Part shown: positions 27,001-33,814 of the stretch, piece by piece
Layout of the letters: each line of letters starts with the position of its first letter
How positions within the stretch are numbered: position 1 is the first letter of the stretch
Assembly (NCBI GenBank): GCA_031292755.1
Contig: JARLGM010000065.1
Coordinates: forward strand, 1-33,814
Direction: 5' to 3'
DNA: 33,814 bases
Origin: Candidatus Sulfopaludibacter sp.
GTDB taxonomy: Bacteria > Acidobacteriota > Terriglobia > Bryobacterales > Bryobacteraceae
The notes under the pieces: generated by a model
The model's input: the letters and a program-made list of their open reading frames with translations, nothing else
The model's database searches: none
What the model was told of the DNA's origin: nothing
Position numbers and translations under genes: made by a program

Positions 27001-27044
27001 TTTCTGATAGATGGTCTTGAAGTGGCGTTATCGGAAAGTGACCC
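27001..27044 (-). repeat. Palindromic dispersed repeat, copy B (right flank of small gene, inverted)
   Basis: On the minus strand it reads GGGTCACTTTCCGATAACGC then CACTTCAAGACCATCTATCAGAAA, in step with copies A and D. Arms TTTCCGATAA and TCTATCAGAAA pair at about 8 of 10 positions. Orientation is opposite to the other three copies. Confidence 0.55.
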
Positions 27045-27216
27045 GGCGATCTGCCATCCACTTGGCCGTCTGACGTCCCGCCTCACCGATCTGGCGTCGC
27101 CGGCTCCGGGCGAATTGTCGACTTGCCGCTTCGGAGGATACGGGACGTTCCGCGTATCTGAAGTGAAAGGTATTAGCTGCTAGCGAGGTTCCCCCGCTGT
27201 GGTACTGTGATCGCGT

Positions 27217-29121
27217 ATGCGGACCTTGCAGCGTGTAGCGTTGTCGATGCTGGCAGTGGCGCTTGGCGTACTTGCCCAGGAGCGCGGGAACCTGATCCTG
27301 TTTTTCCTCCAGAATCCCGTGGGCGAGGAAACTTATGAGCTGGACTCCACGCACAACCTTCATGCCGATTTCGCGTACACCGAGCGCGGCTCCCGGATTT
27401 CGCTCACCGCCGCCCTGCGCATGAAGCCCGACCTGACGCCCGAGCGATTCGAGGCGAAGGGCAAGAGCTACCGGCCGTTCAGTGTCGACGCCATGGTGGA
27501 AGCCGGCCCCGATGGGCGCACGGCGCTGGTGCGCGAAGCCGGCAAATCGCGACAGGCGGCATTGCCGGCGCGGTTCTTCACGGTGGAAGGGTACGCGCCC
27601 TTTTCCGTCCAGATGATGCTGCTTCGCTATTGGGCCAGCCACGGCAAACCGGCGCGCCTGAAGACTCTGCCGGCGGAAGCGCCCGGAACCGAAGCCACCG
27701 TTGAGGTCACGGGGCAAGACACGGTCGCCGGAATCCGCCTGACGCGCTGTTCGGTGGGCGGAGTGGTGTGGGGCCGCGAATCCCTCTGGCTGGACGATCG
27801 CGGATCGATCGCGGCCGGTGTCAGCTATGCGGGCGGATTGCCGCTGGAAGCCGTGCGTCCGGAGTTTCGCCAGGCGCTGCCGCAATTCGTACGCAGCTCC
27901 GTGGCCGACCGCATGAAGGAACTGGCTGCCGGTTCGTCGCGCATCGCCGTGCGCGCGCAGGGCACGTTCGCCATCGCCGGCGCCACCCTGATCGATGGCA
28001 CGGGCGCGGCTCCCGTGGCGGATTCGGTGGTGGTCATCCAGGATGGCCGCGTCGCCGCAGCCGGAGCGCGCGGCACGGTGGCGATTCCCAAAGGAGCGGC
28101 CGTGATCGACGGGCGCGGCAGTTCGCTGCTGCCCGGACTTTGGGAAATGCACGCCCACTTCGCGCAGGTGGAATACGGCCCCGCCTACCTGGCAGCGGGC
28201 GTGACCACGGCGCGCGATTGCGGCGAAGAGTTCGAGATCATCACCGCGGCGCGCGACCTCATCGACTCCGGCCGCGGATTGGGTCCGCAACTCGTCCTGG
28301 CCGGACTGGTGGACCGCAGCGGCGAGGGCTCTTTCGGCGTCAACTACGCCGATACGCCGGAGCAGGGGCGCGCCATGGTGGCCCGTTATAAAGCCGCGGG
28401 TTTCGCACAGATGAAAATCTACAACCGCATTCAGCCCGATGTGCTGCGCGCCATCGCGGCCGAAGCCCACCGTCTCGGCATGACAGTAACCGGGCATGTC
28501 CCCGACGGCATGACCGCGCGGCAGGCGGTGGAGGCCGGCATGGACCAGATCAACCACCTGGGCGCCGTCTACCAGGAGATGCGGCGCGGCGGAGCGGAAG
28601 CCGTCCGGTTCTTCGTCGAGCATGGCACCGTGATCGATCCGACCATGTCCTGGAACGAATTGCTGGGCCGGGCCGCGAACGTCGAGATCGCCAGCTTTGA
28701 ACCGGGATTCGCCAAAGCGCCCTACACTCTGACGTCGTTGATCGGCACAGCGTCCGGCCGCGGAAGCAGCAATCGCGATCAACTCGCCGCCATCCGCACG
28801 CTGTATGAGGCGGGCGTGCCGATCGTCGCCGGTACGGATAAAGCCGTGCCCGCCCACAGTCTGCACCGCGAGCTCGAATTATACGTTCAAGCGGGCATTC
28901 CGCCGATGGATGTGATCCGGCTGGCCACTTCTGGCGCGGCGCGTGTCATGGGAATGGCGGACCGCGTGGGCACGGTGGAGGCGGGCAAGCGCGCCGACCT
29001 GATTCTGGTGGACGGAAATCCGCTGAAGAATTTCGCCGACCTGCGCCGGGTGACGCGCGTGGTCAAACAAGGCCGGATGTACGATACCGGCGAATTGTGG
29101 ACCATGGCGGGGTTTCACTGA
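27217..29121 (+). CDS. Secreted amidohydrolase-family metal hydrolase with a long N-terminal domain
   Basis: 634 residues. Signal peptide MRTLQRVALSMLAVALGVLA then about 230 residues of an unassigned beta-rich domain (RGNLILFFLQNPVGEETYEL onward). An imidazolonepropionase-like amidohydrolase domain starts near residue 245 (FAIAGATLIDGTGAAPVADS). Metal residues: HAH in LWEMHAHF (about 312), probable carboxylated Lys in QMKIYNRI (about 399), His in VTGHVPDGM, His in QINHLGAVY, and Asp in VAGTDKA. The end VGTVEAGKRADLILVDGNPL is classic for the family. Probably periplasmic, cleaving a cyclic amide or a dipeptide. The gene ends 5 bp from the convergent pseudopilin gene. The preceding 236 bp contain repeat copy B and the promoter. 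Confidence 0.9.
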   Translation: MRTLQRVALSMLAVALGVLAQERGNLILFFLQNPVGEETYELDSTHNLHADFAYTERGSRISLTAALRMKPDLTPERFEAKGKSYRPFSVDAMVEAGPDGRTALVREAGKSRQAALPARFFTVEGYAPFSVQMMLLRYWASHGKPARLKTLPAEAPGTEATVEVTGQDTVAGIRLTRCSVGGVVWGRESLWLDDRGSIAAGVSYAGGLPLEAVRPEFRQALPQFVRSSVADRMKELAAGSSRIAVRAQGTFAIAGATLIDGTGAAPVADSVVVIQDGRVAAAGARGTVAIPKGAAVIDGRGSSLLPGLWEMHAHFAQVEYGPAYLAAGVTTARDCGEEFEIITAARDLIDSGRGLGPQLVLAGLVDRSGEGSFGVNYADTPEQGRAMVARYKAAGFAQMKIYNRIQPDVLRAIAAEAHRLGMTVTGHVPDGMTARQAVEAGMDQINHLGAVYQEMRRGGAEAVRFFVEHGTVIDPTMSWNELLGRAANVEIASFEPGFAKAPYTLTSLIGTASGRGSSNRDQLAAIRTLYEAGVPIVAGTDKAVPAHSLHRELELYVQAGIPPMDVIRLATSGAARVMGMADRVGTVEAGKRADLILVDGNPLKNFADLRRVTRVVKQGRMYDTGELWTMAGFH

Positions 29122-29126
29122 ACCCG

Positions 29127-29516
29127 CTACCAGTCGGCATAGTGGGTGCCGTCCAGCGCCGTCTTCGGGGATCCGCTGTGGACATTGCCGATGCCCGGCG
29201 CGTCCTGATCCAGGATCGCGTTGGACTCTTCCGGGGACGTTCTCCAGCTATTGCGGTCGCCTGTGATCGGATCGATCGGTATACCTTTCAGGTATCCGCC
29301 GGTCTGCAGGTCATCGAGCGTTTTGGGCGCTTTTCCCTGCTCGAACATGTAACGGTTGATGGCGATCCGGATCGCGAACAGGTTGCTCTTGAGCACGGCT
29401 TCGCGCGAGCGGGTGAGGTTCTGCACGTACATCGGGATCGCCATGGTAATCAGAATCACCACGATGGCCATCACCACCATCAGCTCGACAAATGTGAATC
29501 CGCGCCGCCGCCGCAT
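29127..29516 (-). CDS. Type IV pilin/GspG-like pseudopilin
   Basis: 129 residues from ATG 29516, which has AGAGG three bases upstream; the frame is open further to 29627, but the class III signal fixes the start. The prepilin site is MRRRRG/FTFVELMVVMAIVVIL with Glu at mature position 5, followed by the long hydrophobic helix. The globular part (LKSNLFAIRIAINRYMFEQG, APKTLDDLQTGGYLKGIP) matches GspG/PulG major pseudopilins, and the tail ends DGTHYADW. Acts in a type II secretion or type IV pilus machine in the inner membrane after cleavage by PilD. No other secretion gene is adjacent, so it is an orphan pseudopilin locus here. Convergent with the amidohydrolase gene. Confidence 0.9.
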   Translation of the reverse strand: MRRRRGFTFVELMVVMAIVVILITMAIPMYVQNLTRSREAVLKSNLFAIRIAINRYMFEQGKAPKTLDDLQTGGYLKGIPIDPITGDRNSWRTSPEESNAILDQDAPGIGNVHSGSPKTALDGTHYADW

Positions 29517-29594
29517 GACCTCTTTTAATTGTGACGGATCGGCAGGCCGTTGTGTGGAGACGGTTCGGCAATCCCTGCGGGTGGATAGCATACT

Positions 29595-29606
29595 TTGGTT
29601 AACCAA
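29595..29606. promoter_or_regulatory. Perfect 12-bp palindrome upstream of the pseudopilin gene
   Basis: TTGGTTAACCAA, about 80 bp before the pseudopilin start. It lies between a possible -35 (TTTACT, 29608-29613) and -10 (TATGCT, 29587-29592) on the minus strand, with a short 15-bp spacer. It could be a regulator site; the promoter pair is weak. Confidence 0.3.
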
Positions 29607-29763
29607 TAGTAAACCTTCGATAACCAACAGCAGTCTTGTTCGTATCCCACCCTGCTGCTAATTTTCCTTTAACGTTCCTTTCTACTACTAAGGGCCCATG
29701 CGGGAGCGACACCGGGTGGGCCCACCGGACTTTACAGAACCACCCCTTTTCCCATACTCTCGA

Positions 29764-30951
29764 ATGGTGTCATCCACCGTAACCGCCCGGCGCGAGCGAT
29801 TCCGCAGCCACCGTATCGAGAACTTCACCGAATCCGTCATCCGCGAAATGACCCGTCTGGCCATGCAGCGCGGAGCCATTAACCTGGCGCAAGGCTATCC
29901 GGATTTTCCGGCGCCCGCGGAGTTGAAACAGGCCGCCGCCGATGCCATTGCCGCCGACATCAACCAGTACGCCATCACCTGGGGAGCCAAGCCGTTCCGC
30001 GACGCCATCGCCGCCAAGTACGCGCGCACCTACGGCATGGAATTCGATCCCCAACGGGAAATCACGGTCTGCTGCGGCGCCACCGAGGGGATGGTGGCCA
30101 GCATGTTGGCCTGCCTGAACCCAGGCGACGAGGTAGTGCTGTTCGAACCTTTCTACGAGAATTACGGCCCCGATACTCAACTCTGCGGCGCCGAACGCCG
30201 CTTCGTCAAGCTGTACGCTCCCGACTGGACGTTCGACCCCGAGGAGTTGCGGCGCGCCTTCAACTCGCGCACCAGGGCCATCATTCTCAATACGCCCAAC
30301 AATCCCACCGGAAAGGTCTTTACGCGGCAGGAACTGGAGATCATTGCCGGACTCTGCCAGGAATTCGACACCCTGGCCATCAGCGACGAAATCTACGAAC
30401 ACATCCTGTACGATGGCGCCGTCCATATCCCCATCGCGTCGCTGCCGGGAATGCGGGAACGCTCCATCCTGGTCAACAGCATGAGCAAGACTTATTCGGT
30501 GACCGGCTGGCGCGTGGGTTGGGTACTGGCGCCGCCCGACCTCTCCGATTCCATCCGCAAAGTTCATGACTTTCTGACCGTCGGCGCCGCGGCTCCCTTG
30601 CAGGCGGCGGGTGTGCTGGCGCTCGGTTGGGGCGATGAGTATTACCGGCACCTTTCCGCGGCGTATGCGGAGCGTCGAAACCACATGGTGGAGTCGCTGG
30701 AAAGCGCCGGCTTCCGCTGTCACGTGCCGCGCGGCGCGTATTACGTGATGACTGACATCTCCGCCTTCGGATTTCCTGACGACGTAGCGTTCGTCAGTCA
30801 CCTGATTGAAACTGTGGGAGTTGCCGCAGTCCCTGGATCGAGCTTTTTTTCTCATTCCGGGGACGGAGTCCAAAAAGTTCGCTTTTGTTTTTGCAAAAAA
30901 TATGAGACTCTGGAGTCAGCACGGCGACAATTAAATAAGTTGAAAGAGTAG
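29764..30951 (+). CDS. Class I/II PLP aminotransferase (kynurenine/methionine aminotransferase-like)
   Basis: 395 residues from ATG 29764; an upstream in-frame ATG at 29698 would add 22 poorly ordered residues, so the inner start is preferred though neither has a clear ribosome site. Fold I signatures are complete: INLAQGYPDFPAP, CCGATEGMVASMLACLNPGD, ILNTPNNPTGKVF, AISDEIYEHILYDG, PLP Lys in NSMSKTYSVTGWRVGW and the carboxylate-binding Arg in KVRFCFCKKYETLE. This is the subgroup of YbdL/KAT-like enzymes that act on methionine, glutamine, aromatic amino acids or kynurenine with an oxo-acid partner. Cytoplasmic. The last part of the gene (about 30840-30915) is more AT-rich than the rest, including a run of eight T, but the frame continues. 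Confidence 0.93.
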   Translation: MVSSTVTARRERFRSHRIENFTESVIREMTRLAMQRGAINLAQGYPDFPAPAELKQAAADAIAADINQYAITWGAKPFRDAIAAKYARTYGMEFDPQREITVCCGATEGMVASMLACLNPGDEVVLFEPFYENYGPDTQLCGAERRFVKLYAPDWTFDPEELRRAFNSRTRAIILNTPNNPTGKVFTRQELEIIAGLCQEFDTLAISDEIYEHILYDGAVHIPIASLPGMRERSILVNSMSKTYSVTGWRVGWVLAPPDLSDSIRKVHDFLTVGAAAPLQAAGVLALGWGDEYYRHLSAAYAERRNHMVESLESAGFRCHVPRGAYYVMTDISAFGFPDDVAFVSHLIETVGVAAVPGSSFFSHSGDGVQKVRFCFCKKYETLESARRQLNKLKE

Positions 30952-30980
30952 CCGGATTTCTTACTCGGAGCCGGATTTCT
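30950..30980 (+). repeat. Short tandem direct repeat before the small hypothetical gene
   Basis: AGCCGGATTTCT occurs at 30950-30961 and 30969-30980, 19 bp apart. The first copy overlaps the aminotransferase stop codon and the second ends exactly before the ATG of the next gene. GGAG at 30967-30970 is the only possible ribosome site and lies ten bases from the ATG. Confidence 0.5.
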
Positions 30981-31364
30981 ATGTTGCCAGAGTTTTTGCT
31001 GCCAGAAACCATCGTGCGTGAGGCGGGGACCGGTCCCATGAGCGAATTGGGAACCGAGCGGGGTGGAACGCTGATTCTCACCTTAGGCATCACGCGAATC
31101 ATCGAACAGGAAAGCATCGATCTGTCCATTTGGGGTTCCGTCGATGGAACAGATTGGGGCACCAAGCCGATCGTGGGATTTCCGCAAAAGTTCTATTGCG
31201 GCACATATCAGGTCCTCCTGGACTTGTCCGAGCGTTCCGAAATCAAGTACGTCCGGGCCAAATGGCAGGTCAACCGGTGGGGCAAAGGCGATCCCAAGCC
31301 GCTCTTTTGTATCTACCTGTTCGCCCAGCAAATGGAACGTCAGTTGGCCGCCGTGGGCGCATAA
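30981..31364 (+). CDS. Small conserved-looking hypothetical protein
   Basis: 127 residues with no signal peptide or membrane segment. It is beta-rich: GGTLILTLGITRIIEQESID, LSIWGSVDGTDWGTKPIVGF, PQKFYCGTYQVLLDLSERSE, IKYVRAKWQVNRWGKGDPKP. Regular hydrophobic alternation suggests a jelly-roll or sandwich domain. I do not recognise a named family. It starts 29 bp after the aminotransferase stop on the same strand, so the two are likely co-transcribed. Its 3' end overlaps the convergent membrane-protein gene by 25 bp. The coding potential is supported by the length, context and ordered protein pattern rather than by known motifs. Confidence 0.65.
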   Translation: MLPEFLLPETIVREAGTGPMSELGTERGGTLILTLGITRIIEQESIDLSIWGSVDGTDWGTKPIVGFPQKFYCGTYQVLLDLSERSEIKYVRAKWQVNRWGKGDPKPLFCIYLFAQQMERQLAAVGA

Positions 31365-32584
31365 CAGAAGGTCACGGCACCGCGCGCTTTCGCTGTTTCC
31401 GCATCCCAGATCACATCGTTGAGCGGTTTTCCCGCGCCCAGGTGTACGGCTTCTTCGGCAATCAGTCCCGGCCGTGGGAAACACTGGATGTAGAGTGGCC
31501 CGGGTGTCCTTTTGGCCAGAGCGATGAGTCGCTCGGTGGGTGCCGCTCGCTCCAGAAATTGCGCCCTTTTTCGAATCCACAGGTAGCCGGTGTTATGGAC
31601 CAGCATTGCCGCGCATGCCAGCGCCGCCAGGTTTCGCCGCTGCTTCTCCACCGCGGCCATGCCAGCCCCCACAACCAGCGCCACTCCGGCGCTGGCCAGG
31701 TACAGTTGCCGGCTGGGAATGCGCGCAGAATAGAGCAGAAAGCTGTAGGGCAGCAGGCCGATTCCCGCCCATAGCAGGCCGCGCCACAAAACGCCGCGAT
31801 GCCGGGTCCACGCCGCGGCGGCGCCCATCAGTCCCCACACCCAGAACAGGCGCGCGAAATTCTCCGGCCAGGTCCGCCAGAACGGCGCATGCAGCGAGAA
31901 ACTGCCGTCTTGAAAGCGAAAAGAATTGTCCCGGGTGAGATAGACGGAAAGTGCGCAGGCCCCGGCCAGAATCAGCGGCGGCGCTAAAGCAGCGGCCGTC
32001 CGGGAGCGGACGGCGGTGATCGCCAGCATCGCCGCAATCACCACCGCCGATTCCTTGGAGACCAAGGCCAAGGCAAGGCCGGCCAGCACTCCGGCGTACC
32101 ACCACCAGCGCCGCCGCCCGCCCTGCTGGAAGTGCAGCCAGCAGACTACCGCGCCCACGCCGAACAGAAACTGGAGCAGTTCGTTGCAGGCGGAGAACCA
32201 CATCACCGCCTCCTGGTGGCCTTCGTACACCGCGAAGAACAGCGCCGCCCACGCCGAGATGCGATATCCCACGGGAGGCCACGCGCCCAACGCGTACACC
32301 AGCCATGTATTCAGCACGTGCAGCAAAATGGAGACGGCGTAGTAAGGCGCCGGGTTCATGCCGAACCGATCGTAGGCGAACTTCATCAGCCATTCGCTGG
32401 TGGCGCGCAGGCGGTACACGCTGTCCGCCAGTTGGCGCCACGCCGCGGGCGCGCCGTAGGTCTGCGCGATCGCCAGGTTCGGGTAATCGTCTTCCAGAAG
32501 CGGCTGCCGCAGCGTCGGCAGATAGGCCAGCACTGCCAGCAGGGCGAAGATGACGAGCAGCAGTGGCCTCGATCCGGGAAGCAT
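31340..32584 (-). CDS. Polytopic membrane protein, GT-C glycosyltransferase-like
   Basis: 414 residues with about ten membrane segments, starting LLLVIFALLAVLAYLPTL. The first loop has an acidic pair just after the first helix (LLEDDYPNLAIAQTY), the place where GT-C enzymes such as PMT/ArnT carry their catalytic Asp. The next loop, FAVYEGHQEAVMWFSACNEL, is typical of bacterial lipid-linked sugar transferase-like proteins. The C-terminal about 90 residues are soluble. It would use a polyprenyl-phosphate sugar, facing the periplasm. It is divergent from mqnC with only 41 bp between the start codons, and its end overlaps the small hypothetical gene by 25 bp. The enzyme call is inferred from topology and the acidic motif, so an unspecific membrane protein is the fallback. 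Confidence 0.75.
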   Translation of the reverse strand: MLPGSRPLLLVIFALLAVLAYLPTLRQPLLEDDYPNLAIAQTYGAPAAWRQLADSVYRLRATSEWLMKFAYDRFGMNPAPYYAVSILLHVLNTWLVYALGAWPPVGYRISAWAALFFAVYEGHQEAVMWFSACNELLQFLFGVGAVVCWLHFQQGGRRRWWWYAGVLAGLALALVSKESAVVIAAMLAITAVRSRTAAALAPPLILAGACALSVYLTRDNSFRFQDGSFSLHAPFWRTWPENFARLFWVWGLMGAAAAWTRHRGVLWRGLLWAGIGLLPYSFLLYSARIPSRQLYLASAGVALVVGAGMAAVEKQRRNLAALACAAMLVHNTGYLWIRKRAQFLERAAPTERLIALAKRTPGPLYIQCFPRPGLIAEEAVHLGAGKPLNDVIWDAETAKARGAVTFCYAPTAAN

Positions 32585-32625
32585 GATTCATAGTATCTTG
32601 GAGTTAGCCCCCTGGGTTCTTCCTT

Positions 32626-33657
32626 ATGATCACTCGCGCAGAAGCTCTCGATCTTTTCCAGTCCGACGACCTGATCGGCATCGGCATGGAGGCTGACTCG
32701 GTCCGCCGCCAGTGGCATCCGGAGAATGTGGTCTCCTACATCATCGACCGCAACATCAACTACACCAACTTTTGCACCGAATACTGCTCCTTCTGCGCCT
32801 TCTACCGGCCCATGGGCCACGCCGAAGGGTACATCCTGCCCCAGGAGACCATCTTCGAAAAAATCCAGGAGACCATCGACCTGGGCGGTACCGGCGTGCT
32901 GATGCAGGGCGGGCTGCATCCCGATCTCAAAATCGAGTGGTACGAGGACCTCTTCCGCGGCATCAAGCAGCGTTTCCGCATCCACCTGCACTGCCTCTCG
33001 GCGCCGGAAGTCACCAACATCGCCGACGTCAGCGGACTGAGCCTGCGCGACACCATCAAGCGCCTCATGGATTCGGGGCTCGATTCCATTCCGGGCGGCG
33101 GCGCCGAAATCCTGGACGATGCCGTGCGCCACCGCATCAGCCGTCTGAAGTGCGGCACCCAGGATTGGATGGACGTCCACCGCACCGCCCACCAGCTTGG
33201 CATGCGCACCACCGCGACCATGATGTTCGGCTGCGGCGAAACGCTGGAACAGCGCATGAACCATCTCGAACTGGTGCGTAATCTACAGGAAGAAACCGGT
33301 GGATTCACCGCATTCATTCCGTGGACCTTCCAGCGCGAGAATACCTCGCTGGGCCATTTTGTTAAAGAAGAAGCGACGGCGGTGGAGTACCTGCAAACCC
33401 TGGCCATTTCGCGCATCTATCTCGACAATTTCGAAAACGTGCAAAGTTCCTGGGTGACCCAGGGACTGAAGACCTGCCAACTCGGTCTGCGCTTCGGCGG
33501 GAATGACGTAGGCAGCATCATGATTGAAGAGAACGTGGTCTCCGCCGCCGGCGCCCACCACCACGCCAGCGAAGAGGAACTGCGCCGCATCATCCGCGAC
33601 GCCGGCTTCGTCCCCAAGCAGCGCGATACGCTCTACCGCACCTATTTTCTCAATTAG
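32626..33657 (+). CDS. mqnC: Cyclic dehypoxanthinyl futalosine synthase MqnC
   Basis: 343 residues, normal length. Radical-SAM cysteines Cys50, Cys54 and Cys57 lie in NFCTEYCSFCAFY, directly after the MqnC-typical IIDRNINYTN. Further marks are GGTGVLMQGGLHPDLKIEWY, LDSIPGGGAEILDDAVRHRI, ATMMFGCGETLEQRMNHLEL and the C-terminal RFGGNDVGSIMIEENVVSAA. The enzyme cyclises dehypoxanthine futalosine in the futalosine route to menaquinone, using S-adenosylmethionine and a 4Fe-4S cluster in the cytoplasm. MqnE is the close relative but has a different leader to the Cys motif. No other mqn genes are in the window. A strong terminator follows at 33674. No clear ribosome site precedes the ATG. Confidence 0.95.
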   Translation: MITRAEALDLFQSDDLIGIGMEADSVRRQWHPENVVSYIIDRNINYTNFCTEYCSFCAFYRPMGHAEGYILPQETIFEKIQETIDLGGTGVLMQGGLHPDLKIEWYEDLFRGIKQRFRIHLHCLSAPEVTNIADVSGLSLRDTIKRLMDSGLDSIPGGGAEILDDAVRHRISRLKCGTQDWMDVHRTAHQLGMRTTATMMFGCGETLEQRMNHLELVRNLQEETGGFTAFIPWTFQRENTSLGHFVKEEATAVEYLQTLAISRIYLDNFENVQSSWVTQGLKTCQLGLRFGGNDVGSIMIEENVVSAAGAHHHASEEELRRIIRDAGFVPKQRDTLYRTYFLN

Positions 33658-33673
33658 CCTGCGAGTAAATGAT

Positions 33674-33700
33674 CCCCCGGCAGAGCCGGGGGCTTTTATT
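33674..33700 (+). terminator. Rho-independent terminator after mqnC
   Basis: CCCCCGGC-AGA-GCCGGGGG forms a perfect 8-bp GC stem with a three-base loop, followed by CTTTTATT. It begins 17 bp after the mqnC stop. Confidence 0.88.
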
Positions 33701-33708
33701 AACCTTGG

Positions 33709-33799
33709 GCCGCTCAAAGCGGCTTACGGGGTCGCTAACGCGGCCCCGATGACCGGTGAGCCGCTCAAGCGGCTATTGCGGGGTCGCTGACGCGGCCCC
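33709..33799. repeat. Tandem double-hairpin repeat, two copies, 51-52 bp period
   Basis: Unit 1: GCCGCTCAAAGCGGC (33709-33723) then GGGGTCGCTAACGCGGCCCC (33728-33747). Unit 2: GCCGCTCAAGCGGC (33760-33773) then GGGGTCGCTGACGCGGCCCC (33780-33799). Each unit holds two GC-rich palindromes, and sequence between units (GATGACCGGTGA / GATCATCATGGC) is partly conserved. The array may continue beyond the window edge. Confidence 0.8.
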
Positions 33800-33814
33800 G
33801 ATCATCATGGCCAC

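Noticed and set aside
27028..28866. 612-codon open frame opposite the amidohydrolase
   Set aside because: Antisense shadow; the plus frame has the full metal-site series.
30843..30851. T-run as a terminator inside the aminotransferase gene
   Set aside because: No GC stem before it and the conserved C-terminal Arg motif lies downstream in the same frame.

Overview
The window is GC-rich, tightly packed bacterial DNA that looks like an acidobacterium of the Solibacter/Bryobacter type. The main markers are a TIGR03435-family secreted protein, an acidobacterial duplicated orphan permease (ADOP), secreted VPS10/BNR-propeller and S9-peptidase proteins carrying Gly-Arg-rich tracts, a PfkA-family kinase with mixed signatures, and the futalosine-route menaquinone enzyme MqnC. 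The taxonomic call is inferred from gene families, not from a marker RNA. No rRNA, tRNA, CRISPR array or intact insertion sequence was seen.

Layout, left to right. 1-4051 (minus): the 5' part of a secreted S9/DPP-IV-like peptidase, preceded by a large secreted VPS10-type beta-propeller protein that has a near-consensus promoter almost touching its start codon. 4271-6890: a LacI regulator, converging on a GntR/FCD regulator plus DapA-family lyase operon. 7134-8762: an ankyrin-repeat protein. 8996-17952 (minus): PfpI/DJ-1 protein, HSL-type esterase, ABC ATPase and ABC-2 permease, all overlapping, then a cupredoxin-polyferredoxin membrane protein, a 7-repeat VCBS propeller and a TPR protein. The last three form a tight unit of membrane-anchored proteins and are the most interesting intact system here. 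18156-24750 (plus): cytochrome c-PQQ dehydrogenase fusion, ADOP permease, phosphofructokinase, and an M20 peptidase overlapping the kinase by 4 bp.

24751-27216 is an accessory patch. It holds remnants of a HicB antitoxin and of a HigB toxin with Trp changed to stop, a probable HigA tail, a TIGR03435 gene, a small secreted orphan, and four copies of a previously unlabelled 35-45 bp palindromic repeat, two of which flank the orphan in inverted orientation. 27217-33657: a secreted amidohydrolase, a type IV pilin/GspG-like pseudopilin, a class I/II aminotransferase, a small conserved-looking hypothetical protein, a polytopic GT-C-like membrane protein, and mqnC with a strong terminator. After that terminator comes a tandem 51-52 bp double-hairpin repeat that runs to the window edge.

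Functionally, the window mixes secreted protein and peptide breakdown (S9, M20, amidohydrolase), periplasmic oxidation (PQQ dehydrogenase), sugar/acid catabolic control (LacI, GntR-DapA) and a redox membrane complex of unknown role. All family calls come from reading motifs; no database search was run.
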